Below are positions 23,401 through 36,240 of a DNA stretch of 64,000 bases, piece after piece; positions within the stretch are counted from its first letter, which is position 1, and the number at the start of each line of letters is the position of its first letter. Made by a program: the position numbers and the translations under genes. The notes under the pieces were generated by a model, which searched no databases, had not been told where the DNA came from, and worked only from the letters and a program-made list of their open reading frames with translations. The DNA lies in the NCBI RefSeq assembly GCF_030247195.1, contig NC_080670.1, positions 209,858,546-209,922,545 of the forward strand, read 5' to 3'. Origin of the DNA: Topomyia yanbarensis (taxonomy: Eukaryota; Arthropoda; Insecta; Diptera; Culicidae).

Positions 23401-24353
23401 CTGTCCGATGAGGGCAGCGTCGAGGATGCATCGGAGTTCGTTTTCCGTAGTGGTGAGTACGCGATGATGCGTTGCTTCTCAACCACCTCCGGTTCTCGCT
23501 GAAAAAACACAGAAGAGTATGAATAAATTTTCAACAACTAAAACATCGTTATGATTACCTTTTCTAGTACAGGTGGAACAGGTGCCTTCTTCTTGTTCTT
23601 TCCCTTGATTATCTTTGACTGGACAGGTTTGCTGTTCCGGTGTCCTTGTGCTGCTCCTCCCCCGCCAGACTCATCCTGCAGTTCAGGTTTGCCCGTGGAA
23701 ATCCTTAGATCCGGTTCCGATCCAAAGCGTTTCGAGTTAAGCGTCCCGTGATCGTAGCTCGGTTTTCTTTGGTTGTTTGCGAATCCTCGTGATCTCGCGG
23801 GTGACTCCTCAAAGTCACGTCTCGCTGACGGCATCATCATATTGACCTGCGTCCGCGAGCGGGTCATAAGCATTTGCGGTGGCAGAGAGTTCAGAATTCC
23901 ATTTTCATCCGATTCGTCGAAGCTCTGCTTCTGATGTTGCTGATACGTTGGCGACGAGATACTCTTCGATCGCTGAAGATTATTGTTTTTGCTTATAGTT
24001 CCACCGGAATGCAAAATGTTTCCATTGTTGGTGGGACGTAGCTTCGCTACCCTACCGGGAATATCCGGCAGGACCTTCATTGGGGGTGGTAAGCTGGGAC
24101 CACTGCTGGTGGACTCCCGGTGTCCCAACGGTTCGTGGTTATGTCGGTTATCAAAGGTTCGATGACCTCCGCCGCCATTTCGTAGGTCTCTCTGGTAGGA
24201 CTCAAGCCAACCGGGTGGTACACCATGATGGCCATTAGGACCATTTCGAAGCATCTCGTGGTACCGCTGGTGGTGCTGATGGTTGTGATACTGAGTATGA
24301 TGATAGCCATCATCGTATCCCGGTAAACCGTTCATGCTGCCAGAGTTACCCAT
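20437..24353 (-). CDS. Large, mostly disordered protein of unknown function (~1243 aa)
   Basis: Minus-strand exons 24353-23559, 23498-21687, 21634-20906 and 20832-20437, all phase 0 with good GTAAGT-type donors, give about 1243 aa. I do not recognise the family. Visible traits: MGNSGS start, fitting N-myristoylation (Gly2, Ser6); His/Asn/Gly-rich first 100 residues; KNKKKAPVPP near 255; a poly-Gln/His tract (22930-23000); a PPPPPPPLPKS run (22605-22640) that could bind SH3/EVH1 domains; LPRKQFDIPRFSPAAAWRLL; a charged helical, coiled-coil-like stretch at about residues 1040-1095 (QIEKRRVAEKLSREAEIKEA); an Asp-rich run and a final DTRTPYISRIIQAKSSKSYG. A membrane-tethered scaffold or cytoskeletal adaptor is possible but is inference. 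An acceptor CTCTTAG at 24381 suggests an upstream non-coding exon. Confidence 0.85.
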
Positions 24354-24704
24354 TTTTTGGGATTTTTTTTTTCAATTTACCTAAGAGCGGTGATGAGGCT
24401 TCGTTTCCTTCAAAGGTTTTGAGTTTAGCTCTGGTTCTGTAGTCAATTCACTTCATTTCATCTGGAATTGGATGGAAAAAATACTCATTAGTGCTCTTGT
24501 TTCTAAGAAGATACTCTAATAACTGAATCAATCTGATTTCGAAGAATACTCTTTCAACAACGGATTGGCTTGGTATTTTGTACAGCCCCATAGAGCATAG
24601 GATAGTTATGTGTATAACATTTCTAGTCTAGGACAAGCAAACGTATTCTTTTAAATTTTGGATTCGGTTACAGAGGTTTTAACCTTAGTGTTATTCAACT
24701 CATT

Positions 24705-24800
24705 TTCGGGTCAGAAAATTCTCTTTAGAGGTTGGGAAACCAACCCAAGAGAGCTGTGTACAAAGCAATCAATTTACCAACTACGCTATGCCCGCCCCCT
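24705..24800 (-). mobile_element. tRNA-like SINE fragment
   Basis: Minus strand reads GGGGGCGGGCATAGCGTAGT then TGGTAAATTGATTGC, an A-box-like start. The region where a B box would sit (GGTTGGTTTCCC) is degraded. I recall this head from a widespread mosquito repeat; not a functional tRNA. Confidence 0.55.
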
Positions 24801-24859
24801 TAATAAATTCTTTTTTCCCCTGCTTTCTGAACAACGAGATACTGTTTGACTGCAGGCAT

Positions 24860-26100
24860 GAAATTGAAAAGGTTAATCCCAACTTATTCACTTTTCGATT
24901 CAACTAGTCGCAACATTTTAGCCGGTCTTCATGATTGCCTATTGGCGTCTGTTTCTTGCATCGTCGCTACGTTTTTGAACATACATGGCCCTTAATTGGT
25001 ACCCATAGAAAGCGACTAAAATACTTATATGATTGATGGAGTAATATGTGATCTAGCAGATTGAAAGAAAATGCAAAATCACGACCGTTTGTCCCATTGT
25101 TGCTGTGTACATTTCGAACTACGTCTTTGGAAACATTCATTTCTATATCGCTATTGTACACTTCCGTGTCATCATTCAGATAGCTGCATTCATATTCGCG
25201 ATCGGATATTCTCCCTTGTTTTTTTCCCCTCACGAATCACGATTGTGAGCTTCCTCACTGATGGCACTGGCTGTTTATTTTGAGGTACTTGACGCAGCTT
25301 GTCCGTATCAACTGAACAGCTGCCACAAATTCGACAACCATTTGTAGTTCAGGTAAAGGTATTGGAGGCTGGGTTGGAATATATTTCCGTCGGTGAGTTT
25401 TTCTTAGCGATTTCTGAACAGGCATAAAGTGCCAGGTCTTATCACTGAACTGGTACGTATTGGTTTGCCCTTGAAACGTGCAAATAATTCTCTGCGTAAC
25501 TGTACAATTGCATTATGCTCTGTACTTCTCAAGGCAAAAACCATTTGAAATATCGGAAAGTAGTTCCTACATTCCCTTTAAACCCCAAATGTAGTCTGAT
25601 TCTTTTAATGGCCAATGTGCAAATAAGTGGTGCCAAATCTTGTAGCCGAACCTCAATTTTGCCATCGTCCATATATATGGGGATCTGTATTATAGCGTGG
25701 TCACATACAACCACGTATTTTAAGTTGTTATGTTAAATGAATGTTTTCGCATGGGCCAATTTGTTGAATGAATGCCATGGTAGAACTCGACAAAGACGAC
25801 TTCGGTAAGCTTAAGCTCCATTTTCAGCCGGAACTATGACTGGCATCTCCGGCTAGTTTGACTGGGTGGTTGGATTGTTTTAATCAGTTCATCCACTTGA
25901 TAGAAAAGTTTGCATTAGTTTGACTGCGCCCATTTTTTTTCGTTTTAAATATCTGAAAACTACCCGAATACGAACCCGAATTTTATTTTATGTCGAACCA
26001 GGAAAAACTATTTTACAGCTTTACCGTATATATCTCCTTAGCGGAGAAAGGCTTAGTAAAACTATTCTTTCACCACTAAGGAGAAAACTTTAAAATCACA
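24860..26100. other. No gene supported
   Basis: Open stretches on the minus strand (25529-25714, 24967-25233) show no family signature and are broken between. Probably decayed mobile DNA. Confidence 0.4.
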
Positions 26101-26117
26101 TTTGCGCAAAAAACTGT

Positions 26118-26394
26118 AACTGAATCAGTTATAGAATTTGTGTCTCGGCTCATCAAAATCTGACACTAACTTAGTGACATGACTAAGCTAACGCCAGATT
26201 TCAATCAGCGTAATCAGAACTCCTTTTTCTTGCGGTACATCACGCAGAACTAGGGGTTTGTTCAGTAACACAAATCGTGTTTTCGTTATTTGGAGCTAGC
26301 GTCAATCCAGCGCTAGTTTAGTCATGTCACTAAGTTAGTGTCGGATACTGATGAGACGAAATCGAAACGCAAATTCCATAACTAATTTAGTAGG
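26118..26394. mobile_element. MITE with ~80-bp inverted termini
   Basis: Left arm TGAATCAGTTATAGAATTTG continues to TGACACTAACTTAGTGACAT and GACTAAGCTAACGCC; the right arm is its imperfect reverse complement ending AACTAATTTAGTAGG. Internal ~110 bp non-coding. Confidence 0.8.
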
Positions 26395-26554
26395 TTTACC
26401 CACAGAGAAACATTCAAAGAGGGGTAAAACATCTGGTTGATCTCGCTTCAAATTTCGGTTATACAGGCCCTTAGTATATTTATCATTTTTATTACAAGAT
26501 AGATTAGGAACATATAGGGAAAAACGTCAAGCTATCCTGAACTAGATCACGGGT

Positions 26555-27086
26555 TCAACTGAGACCGAGCGTCACAATACCCGGTACATACCCAGGCAAC
26601 GTGATCGATGTCGTGATAGCATTTGTCCCAACCATACGATTACGCTCTGTAACCTCAACACGCCGTTGCGCATCCAACGTGAATCGGGACATTACACAAA
26701 GGCTTGCCACCAATTGAGTGTCCTCTGACGACAAATACTGAAAAATGCATTGAATCAGATTGATCTTCTAATGCGTCCACAGTTCGCAGCTACTTCTGTA
26801 ATTTGTCCGGGAAATACGGGAATTGCTTTTTGGGCTTCATCGCACGAAGAGCCTCAATAGAGCCGAGGTTGTCCGAAATGATAAAGTAGTAATCTGTGGG
26901 CCAAGTATCGGTATACAGAATAGAATCTAAATCTGCTACGTAAACTGTTCCAGGATCATTGAGCTTGAATGAAACGGTGTCATTGTCATTAAAAACACCG
27001 AAGCTAGTGAACCCATCGAGATTCAATCCGTCAGCGAGGAACATTTGATTATAATGGATTTCTCTGAATTTGTGGGCGTATGGGAT
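26555..27086 (-). CDS. Unrecognised exon pair, likely gene or repeat fragment
   Basis: Minus strand 27086-26790 follows a TTTAG acceptor and is open for about 98 codons (IPYAHKFREIHYNQMFLADG onward, ending PYFPDKLQK). A second open stretch, 26737-26555 (60 codons, YLSSEDTQLVASLCV...), follows a TTTTCAG acceptor. The phases do not join with the donor I see (CAGAA|GTAGCT), so the model is unresolved. Composition is protein-like (Asp/Tyr/Phe-rich) but no family comes to mind. A decayed LINE adjoins at 27110, so the 5' part may have been lost. Confidence 0.35.
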
Positions 27087-27109
27087 CTAAAGTTCCAAGG
27101 ATGTGTCAA

Positions 27110-29000
27110 AGAATACAACTGAGTTAGAAGTTAAAAAAAAAGTTATTTAATGAAAGACCATGCTAGGGCAGCTTATCTGAAAGAACGTTGATAGAAACCT
27201 AACCTACTTTATTTTCAAGAACATTGATATCTGCTCCTTACTAGTATAAGCCATTTGAATTTCTATCGAAAGCAACGCAAGGTAATCGTTCGTCCCTTTG
27301 CCTTTACGGAAGCCAAATTGTCTTTCTGACAGCAAGACATTTTCTTCGATTCAATGGTCGAGGCAAAACAAGATCTTCCTCTCGAACAGCTTTCGTGCGC
27401 AGGAAAGCATACAATCGAACGATACGAATTGTGATCGGAGGCTGGTTTTCGGATGCCAATGACTCTCACTTGCCTCCAATGAAGAAGAACCATTTTACCC
27501 TTCCATTAAGCTTCTTTTGGTGGAGTCTGGCAGATTCTTCAACATGTCGAATGTGATTCCACCTGGCCCTGGGGCTCTAATTGTTACCTAATAAAAGATG
27601 TTCTATTCGCGCTATCGCGAGGGGACGCGGCTCTGGAGGTCTTCTGTGGCCTTTTTTAGCGAAATAAAATATTCAGCGGTTAGAATATTCCACGCTTTCG
27701 TTATTATTGTTTCGGTTGTGCATACGCCAGTATTCATCGATGTTTCTCTCGTTAACCCGCCGACGAACCGGCACCAGTATCCACGTTTTCTGGTTTTCAT
27801 CAAACTCTTCGTTTGCATTTCTAACGTCGCATACTGTCGATAGCTAGCGGGCACCCCATGGTCCCGGAATGCCCTATACGCGATGGTCTTCTCCGCGTAT
27901 AAATTTGAGCACTCTTTGTCTCATCACGAATTCTGCAGCTCCACTGTAAAACAGTGATTAAATCCCTCGTTCAATGATTTAGCCAGCGAAGGATACAATC
28001 GCAGCGCGGAAGGGTCATATAACTGTAAACTGCAGGAGCTACTTATTTCGGGTTTCTTGTAGCATTTCCGAACGATTTTTTTTTTATTTATTTGTTATTT
28101 TAGGAGCCTTCAGTCCTTTACAAGGAAGATTAGGTGAAGAACTGTTTCTTCTCTTCCTAAAACTTTTAGGCACTTAGGTACAGACTTAGCTTTTTTCAGC
28201 ATTTCTGCAAAAGATCGCTTGGAACGGAACGTTTAAGTTTATCTCCGCATAATTTGTATGCGGGGCATGTTGAGAGATGCAGATTCTCCCCACAATAAGG
28301 GCACTGTTCAGGGTTCCTACTTCGAGATTCATCTTTATGATTCTTGCGACAGCGAGCCTTATTGCTTCAATAGGTGACTGTGTGACCCAATTGTTTGCAA
28401 TTGAGGCAGTTCATGACCCGCGGTACAAATAAACGGACAGGTAGAGCGAACCCAGCTAAAGGAACTCGATAAGAGTTTGATTGGGGGTATGTTTTTGAAC
28501 CATTCCCCGCGACTAATACTGAATGCAATCGAATATTTTTACCGGTTGTAATCGATTTCTTAAACAGCCAATCCCGTACTGAAGCAGATCGCATGTCTCA
28601 AACTCTCGTCGTTGACGAGGCCTTCAATCTCCACCCTTACCGCTGGAATATACACATTATAGTACTGTGTAAAGTGCTCGCAGCAAGCAATGTCGTTTGC
28701 ATGCTGTGAGTTGGCTAACAAGACCCTGACCTTATCCGGGTAGACCTTTGATATTTCGGTCACAGCCGAGAAGCGTTCTGTCAGACTTCGGCCGGAAGAA
28801 CACCCCCAATGGACCGGTGTTATGGGTGATGTTTTAGTCGGAGGAAAGCCGTATGAGTTGAACCTGAATTGACCATTCGGTGACGGAACAATCTAAACCG
28901 TTAACGTACGGAGTATGCGCCCGCGCATACGGGAAGCTGTAATAAATATGTTCAAAAAGATAAAAGTTAACTTCAAATCAGTAGCCGATAACACACTGAC
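27110..29000 (-). pseudogene. Jockey-type non-LTR retrotransposon, ORF1 plus 5' ORF2
   Basis: Going down the minus strand: ORF1 blocks ISKVYPDKVRVLLANSQHAN and YNVYIPAVRVEIEGLVNDES (28570-28770), then RLFVPRVMNCLNCKQLGHTV with a CCHC zinc-knuckle start (28380-28440). The endonuclease domain is lost. Then come the linker AEKTIAYRAFRDHGVPASYR (27840-27900), RKRGYWCRFVGGLTRETS and RT pieces GPGGITFDMLKNLPDS, LSERQFGFRKGKGTNDYLAL and SIEIQMAYTSKEQ down to 27170. Many stops and frame changes. The order identifies one ancient element. Confidence 0.82.
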
Positions 29001-29312
29001 CCAGGCTAACAATCGGCGAGAAACTTCCTGACAGCCGTCCGTGCTTTACATCAGCACGCAGAAGCAGCTCCAAGCTGGTCGATCAATCACAGCAACTTAT
29101 AATTTCTTGTTGGGATAACGTGGACAAAATCTTCCCTGGAACGTTGCGTCTAGTAGTTTGCTCGTGATTCACTGACGGAATAACGGCACCAGGGCTGAAA
29201 ACAAATTGTTTTTATTCAATGAAAAGGAACAGCAGAAAACTGACTGCGAAAAAAGTGTCCTGCTCCAGACCAGAGCTCGCCTACTATGGACACTCATCGA
29301 TTTTTTCCACTG

Positions 29313-29560
29313 GTTAAAGGACGATTCAGACGATACAGCGGCTTCCGTCAACGTGAACGGAACGTCACCGTTCCGTCAGGATATGTTATATGTAATTAAA
29401 TGGAGGCATTCACACACAACATGAACGGTACGTAACATTTTGACGTACGGCACGTGTGAATGGGCACAAGAGAAACGCATTTAACTTATCCTGACGGAAC
29501 GGTGACGTTTCGTTGACGTTGACGGAAGCTGATGTATCGTCTGAATCGTGCTTAAATCAC
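29313..29560. mobile_element. Palindromic MITE (~248 bp)
   Basis: Arms of ~85 bp, ACGATTCAGACGATACAGCG then GCTTCCGTCAACGTGAACGG and GTCACCGTTCCGTCAGGATA, are repeated in reverse to 29560. The centre is a further near-palindrome around AACGGTACGTAACATTTTGACG. Confidence 0.85.
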
Positions 29561-29596
29561 TACAACATAGAAAGGAAATATGTAACAAATTCAATG

Positions 29597-30795
29597 TTTT
29601 TGCCTTTCTCATATAAAGAAAGGCTATGCAATCACTGTAAAAATCGACTTTTTAACGGAGGCCCGGAGGGCCGAGTGTCATACACCATTCGATTCAGTTC
29701 GTCGAGATCGGCAAATGTCTGTGTGTGTGTATGTATGTGTGTGTGTATGTGTGTGTGTATGTGTGTGTGTCATTTAAACTCACACAATTTTCTCAGAGAT
29801 GGCTGAACCGATTTTCGCAAACTTAGTTTCATATGAAAGGTATAACGCTCCCATAAGCTGCTATTGAATTTTTAGTTGATCCGACTTCCGGTTCCGGAGT
29901 TACGGGTTGAAGAGTGCGGTCACCCAGCAAATACCCATACAAACTGGTACCACCATGATGTTCAAATGATGTAAAACATATTAAAATTGATGTAACATTA
30001 CTCTAGTTTGCGGGTCTGGATCACTAATGATCAATCAAAGCAGCTTTGACCACATTGGCCACCTATGACAGTTCATGACGCCCCCGGGGAACCCGCCAAG
30101 TTCCTAAGCTAATATCACACCCATTCCCCAATGAATTCTCTACCGATTTTTACAAACTTGATTTCAAATGAAAGATACAGTAATACCATTGACTGCTGCT
30201 GAATTTCATTCTGTTCTGACTCTTGCTTCCGGAGTTACAGGGGTGTTAGTAAGGATACACTGGAATTTCCCATATAAATCGGTACAATCGTAATACCTCA
30301 GAGGCTAAAAACTATTGAAATGGTCACCAAATTACTTCTAATCGCAGATCTAGATCACTGATTGCCAATCAAACATTCTTTGAATATATTGTCCACTATC
30401 GACGATTCCGGAAGTCCGGAATTCCGGGCATATTCCACAAATAAAGTCACATTGGTTCTTCGGTGATGACTGAACCGATTTTCTCAAACCAAGTCTCAAA
30501 TGGAAGGCAAAATATGCAGCTGAGTATTGCATCAGAGCCCCTCCGCCCCCCCCCCCCCCCCGCCTTGCCCTTACATCTCCCTCCTTCATCACTACCGTCC
30601 CCTTGGACCACCCTCACGCCCGCATTTCCTTCATCCACCCCGTATACCAAAATAAGATGAAGGATTTCTGACGCATCCTCCACTCCCACTCTACTAACCC
30701 CCCATTCCCTCCACTTTTAAACCCATTCCACCAACATTTCAAAATATAATCACATGAAGATAACATTGAACTCATGCTGATTAAGCTAATTAAAT
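29597..30795 (+). repeat. Mosquito-type interspersed repeat, unit 1
   Basis: Opens TTTTGCCTTTCTCATATAAA, then GGAGGCCCGGAGGGCCGAG, a (GT)n/ATGT microsatellite (29718-29772), and TCTCAGAGATGGCTGAACCG followed by degenerate ~300-bp subrepeats (ACTTCCGGTTCCGGAGTTAC). A C-run sits at 30548-30562. Non-coding. Confidence 0.75.
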
Positions 30796-30802
30796 ACTAT
30801 TC

Positions 30803-32233
30803 TTTTGCCTTTCTCATATAGAAAGGTTACGCAATTGCTCCAAAAACCGACTTTCTAACCGAGGCCCGGAGGGCCGAGTCTCATATAACATTCGACTCAG
30901 TTCGCCGAGATCGCAAAATATCTGTGTGTATGTATGTGTGTATGTATGTATGTACGTATGTATGTATGTATGTATGTGTGTGTATGTGTGTGTGTATGTG
31001 ACCAAAAATGTCACTCATTTTTCTCAGAGATGGCTGAACCGATTTTGACAAACTTAGTCTCAAATGAAAGGTGCAACGTTCCCATAGGCTGCTATTGAAT
31101 TTCTAATGGATCTGACTTCCGGTTCCGGAATTACAGGGTGATGAGTACGATCACGCAGAAAATGTCGATTTTAAGAAATTCTGCAATGAATGTATAATGG
31201 TGAAAATTTTTCCAAAATGTGACCACAACTGCTTCGATTTGTAGTACTAGGTCATTAACAGCCATTCAAAGTCTCTTTGGTCACATTGGCCACCATCATC
31301 GGTTCCGGAAGCCCCGGCGGAAGTATCTAAATTCAGAATAACATTCACATCGGTTTCTCGGAGATGGCTAGACCGATTCGGCTAAACTTGGTCTCAAATG
31401 AAAGGTATTGCGTCCTCGTAAATGGCTATTTAATTTCATCCCGATCCGACTTCCGGTTCCGGAGTTACAGGCCTGGGCGTGCGATCACAGAGCAAATTGT
31501 GATTCAAACCGATACTCCGATGAAAGCAAAAAAGGTAAAAATTTCGCTAAAATGTCTCTCAAACAACTTAAATTTGCTGTTCTCGGTCACCGACGGCCAA
31601 CCAAACTTTCGTTGACTACATTGACCACCATAGATGGTTCCGGAAGTGCCTGGGAAAAGCGGCCACCTTTCAAAATTTACGAACTCACATCAGTTTCCCG
31701 GAAATGGTTTGGTCGATTTTCACAAACTTAGTCCCAAATGATAGCTATAATATCCCCACAGATGTCTATAAAATTTCGTACGGATCGCTTATATGGGTCC
31801 GGAAATATAGACTAAATCGTCCGGTCACATATGAAATTCCCATATAAGCCGGAACTCAATTTTTTTTTCAGAGGGGGGACCCCATGAAATTTCAGAAATC
31901 GAATTCGTATTTTTGATGCCAAACATCTTAAAAATGCATGAAACGTCGAGATTTTATGTTATCTCGAAATTTTTTTTTTATAAAGATCGACTTTTTGGGA
32001 CTTTGCCGATTTCGCACCTTTTTTTTCAGTTCAATATTACCATGGCTGTTTTTTCTTTTTCAAAATTTTAGAACTCGAATAATGATTTATTTTCCTGTAT
32101 ATAGTTGTCATGTGATGTATAATAATAAAATGTAATATATGCATTTAAAAGTTTTTAATGAATATAAACAACGCACACATTCTCGTGATTCATGATTGAG
32201 AAAGGCACAATTGCACCGCTAGGTGGATTAAAA
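30803..32233 (+). repeat. Mosquito-type interspersed repeat, unit 2
   Basis: Second, tandem unit of the same family with its own microsatellite (30920-31000, TGTATG/TGTG). It ends with the characteristic GAGAAAGGCACAATTGCACC plus GCTAGGTGGATTAAAA tail. A third, truncated unit lies at 61845-62035. Confidence 0.75.
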
Positions 32234-32302
32234 TAGGTTTTTTCTTGTGAGAATGGCGGAAAATTACTAGGCGTCTAGATGACATTTTTTCCTAGCCAAC
32301 TA

Positions 32303-32553
32303 CAGTCATGATTCACTAGTTGGTCTCTTTTTAACTGAAACGCTTTTTAGTCGGACCTTCGCTAGTTGGACCATTATTCAACTTAAAAGCATTTGAATGC
32401 CAAATCCACTTAGACAATCAAGCTGACAATAATTAGAAATGCGAACAGATGCATTTACACTACTAACATCTCCTTTGGATTGTTTTTAACGTCGGTAAAA
32501 CTAGCGACCAAAAGTTGGACAGAGGGTGTGGCCCAACCAGCGAATCACGACTG
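32303..32553. mobile_element. pogo/Tigger-like MITE (~251 bp)
   Basis: Termini CAGTCATGATTCACTAGTTGG and the inverse of CAGTCGTGATTCGCTGGTTGG; flanks TA on the left and TT on the right (a mutated TA duplication). CAGT ends plus TA target fit the pogo branch of Tc1/mariner. Confidence 0.75.
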
Positions 32554-32559
32554 TTCTAG

Positions 32560-35500
32560 ATCATTTGAGTACTACCCTTGGCCAAAGCTTTAAAGGTGTT
32601 TTAATAAGCATTCTAATTTTTCTCCTCATTTCGTGATTTTCAAATATCTTTGTATATTGAAATTAATTGCGTCCGGAATTCAAGGTACAATATTCGAATT
32701 TTGAATGAAAACGACGTTTACAAATCTTAAACTCTAGAAATATATTTTTTTTAATTGCCTAAACAAAGGCGAAGGCTTCACGACATTCTCACCTACATGT
32801 TAAACAATATTCATATTTATTTTTAATCACAGCGATGTGCAAAGATTGTGCCGTTACAACAAACAACGAACCCGCACTAATTAGCCACTGTGCGAAGGAA
32901 GGCAAACGACGCTATAATGCCCTGCAGGAACTTTGTTTGTGAACGATTGAAATCACAATCTAAGACCCATTACGGTCGAAAGGCCAATCAAAATAATCGC
33001 ACGGATCTTAACCTCAAAAGACAACTCTTTATTGCATAATTGACGGGAAACCAGCAGCGCGAACGCAGTCTCCGCTCTTTATCATTGTGGGGCATGGGAG
33101 CTTCGTGCGGATTTCATTTCGTCATCATCAGCGCGCACAATCTCAGACCGGGCACATTCGTAATGAAAAATGTCAAACCATAACGCGAGATATAGGGGTT
33201 GTCTTATGTTATGTTGCCGATCCCTGGATCCGCTCCTCACCCAGCAGCGTCCACGTTCAAGACGGTCCCCCGGTCGCTGGATGACAAGGGGTGCGTGATG
33301 AATTCAGGTTTCGACTTTTCTCCTGCGCCTACTTTGACCCGATCCGGTATATGTGGCAGTCGGTGGCGGTGACGGGATGGTGAAAGTTTTACGTAATCGA
33401 AATCGGTTGGTCGGTCGAGCCTTGTGAGCGATTCCGAGGGTAAACTTGTAGCACTGCCTCCGCTCCAGAGGGGACTATTTACGACTTTCGTACTCCCGAT
33501 TGAGGTCCGAGCATCGGTTGATGTGGTGCGCATACATTTACGTAAGTTACTGGTGTGTTGGTCGGTGTGCATTTTTTTTGGGCCGTTGAAAGATAAAATT
33601 TCAGCAGGACGAGATGAGAAAGCTATTATACAGTGACCGGGTGCTTTGTTGATTTATGTAAACGGGTTGATGCGATAATTTTATGAATGTCCGGGGAGGG
33701 GGTGTTTATGCAACATGCGATCGCTTGATTGATTTTAATTATGGGATCGCCGGCGGGGTTTCGGACATTGCCAATAAATTATGTCATATTGAAATGTGAT
33801 TTTTTTGGGATGCCGAGATATGCTTTCAGGTGGCCCAGAAAATTGCATGGTCGAACACTGGTCCAACAGGTACTGGTCGAGATGCTGATGTGTTTCGATG
33901 TGTGTGATTTATGTAATTTCGCTTTTTTCCTTTCTACCCTTTTTAGGAATTCAGTATGATCCATGTTTTCTGCAACAGTTTTTGAGCTATTTTAAGAAAC
34001 TTATCATTTTGAAAAAAGAAAATGTAACTTGTTATTGTCAGTTAACTTCATAACTAATGTAACAAAGATGTATCTCAGAGTCTTGATCAAATAAAGGTAA
34101 AATCATCAAAATTCAAAAAGTAACGTATTTGGCAAGCAGTCTGCAACTGTAGACAGGGAAAAAAAGGAATTCGTTACTCCATGAATCAGAAATTAATGGT
34201 ATTTATCAAAAGCAGTGGGTAGAGGTTTCTGCATTTTTCGAAGCGTTATAAGCATTGTCTTTAATGGTCTGACGTGGAGACTTTGTGCCACAACATAGGA
34301 ACAGAAAAAACGGAAAATACCTAACTTTTTCATGAATCAGTTTCGATTAACGCATCTTTTTCTCCCCATTCATGACACTGTGTATTGTGAGTCGTTTTTT
34401 CCCTCATCTTTCCAACCCCCCAACATTCAAGCCTATCCATCGCCACACACACGCACTGCCGGAGATGTATCTTTCCAGCGTTCAAAATTACAAAAGTGCT
34501 CTCAATAGGCTGGCATCTTATTACACTTTTTGCCTCTTACAAATTGGGAGCTCTTGCATCACCTTTTCTTTTTGGACTGTGCTGTGAAGAATCCGTATCG
34601 CAGTAGGCATCTCTTAATGGGTTCAATGCTTTTTGGGTTTTCTTTCGTTCGGATGATCACGATAACGGCGGTCACTTATTTGCCTGTTGCATCTTCCAGA
34701 ATCCAGCTCCCAAAAATTTACCCCTCCACGACCCTAATAATAGCTTATATCCATTTAGGGTCTAACCTTGGAGCTTAATTATACCATTTTGGCGGTTTCC
34801 GTTGCGTGCGTCGCTGCTTTGAAGAATCAGTTTTGAAAGTTTGGCTAATGTCAATTTCCCTCTTTCCGTTGTTGGATTCAAGCAAATTTGAACAAAACTC
34901 GTAAACAACAGAACAAAAAACCGACGGACGGAGCCGCTTCGTAAAAAAACAAATCTCCTACAAACATCTTCAATGTCATGGGAACGGCCGCCGACACGAC
35001 ACGAGCAGCCAAATAGTGCGGGTATACCAGTACATAATAAATGGAAGGTATTTTTGCGTCATTCGCGCTCTCCGGTGGGTCCACTGACCACTCGGTGTGC
35101 TATTGAATAAGCAAACAACAAGTAGTAGGCAGGGTGTTTTGTATCGTTTTTCTCAGTCGTCGTCGTAGACACAATTCAAAAGCCATGGGGTGGAACCGGC
35201 TTTTGCGGACAACAACACCTATAGATCATCACAAATCCAGATCATAGCATGCCGTCAAAGATGGATGTTGCGTGTGGTGATTGTGGAGGCTAACTGCTTT
35301 AGAACAGAATGGTGCTTCGCCGCTGGGATTTGTTTGGGTTACCTTGAAAATAATTTTCTCATTGTTTTTCGATGGGATATAACCGTTTTGATTCGAATTC
35401 GGGGCACTTGAGAATCTCTTGGTGAATGTTTGTATCAAGTTAGACACTAAATATAACGCACCAAAATTTTATTGTTCTTGACATTTTGCGGTTGCGGAGG

Positions 35501-35850
35501 CGCATAGGGGGCACAAATCCGGTATATATTTTTATCATCCAGTTTTCAATTAACTGTTCAAACACTGTTTTACTGATGGTTTCACTTTTGGAAAGGCTTG
35601 CCCAAGTGAAAAAGTTGGATTTGAATGTTTCGTGTTCCACTCGTCAGTAACTGACACCAACTTGCTGCCAATATAATAATATGAAAAAGTATCATAAAGG
35701 TTTTGATTCAAGCGACAATTTCAACACTTATTATTTCATTGAAGGTATAGCACATTTTGATCCCTAAGAGTACTTCTCCGTAGGAGGTACATTGGTCAAA
35801 GCGAATGAGATTAAAATCTTGAAAGTTGAGATTAATGTTGGAAGTAAGCC
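32560..35850. other. No gene supported
   Basis: Non-repetitive-looking sequence with a GC-richer part at 33060-33600. The longest frame there (33237-33572, -) has no domain. This could hold regulatory DNA of a distant gene, but I can show no specific site. Confidence 0.4.
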
Positions 35851-35879
35851 ATGTTACACAAAGAGCAAATGTATCACAT

Positions 35880-36240
35880 TTATGGCGATGTGGCAAATAT
35901 TTAAACGACACCCGCACACTCCAAAAGAATCTGATGGGGAATAAATCTTCACCGCTGACTTAACTGACTGAAGCCTTACGTTCTTGAAGTGGCCGTGCTT
36001 TAACAAATCTTCGGCGGTCAGACTCGATCCGATAACAACACCGTCAATCTCCACGTCGCGTGAAGGTACACATACGTGATACTCTAACGCAAAGAGCTGA
36101 ACGTATGCAACCGCGTTTATTTGCTTCCGGTCAAACAAAACAACGCGAAACTTGTTTGGTAAAATCTTTGCCATTTCGGTTACGGCTGGAATCGTAACCG
36201 ATGTGCACTGTTTTCGGAATGTACAGAACGTACGGGAGAA
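35880..36240 (-). pseudogene. Jockey-type ORF1 (gag-like) fragment
   Basis: Minus strand carries AKILPNKFRVVLFDRKQINA and YHVCVPSRDVEIDGVVIGSS then LKHGHFKNVRLQSVK, the same ORF1 domain as at 28570-28770 and 62480-62800. No zinc knuckle follows; isolated fragment. Confidence 0.75.

Noticed and set aside
24705..24800. tRNA gene
   Set aside because: A-box-like head but no foldable cloverleaf and degraded B box; called as a SINE fragment instead.
33237..33572. 111-codon open frame (-)
   Set aside because: Arg/Ser/His-rich from GC-rich DNA; no motif and no supporting gene structure.
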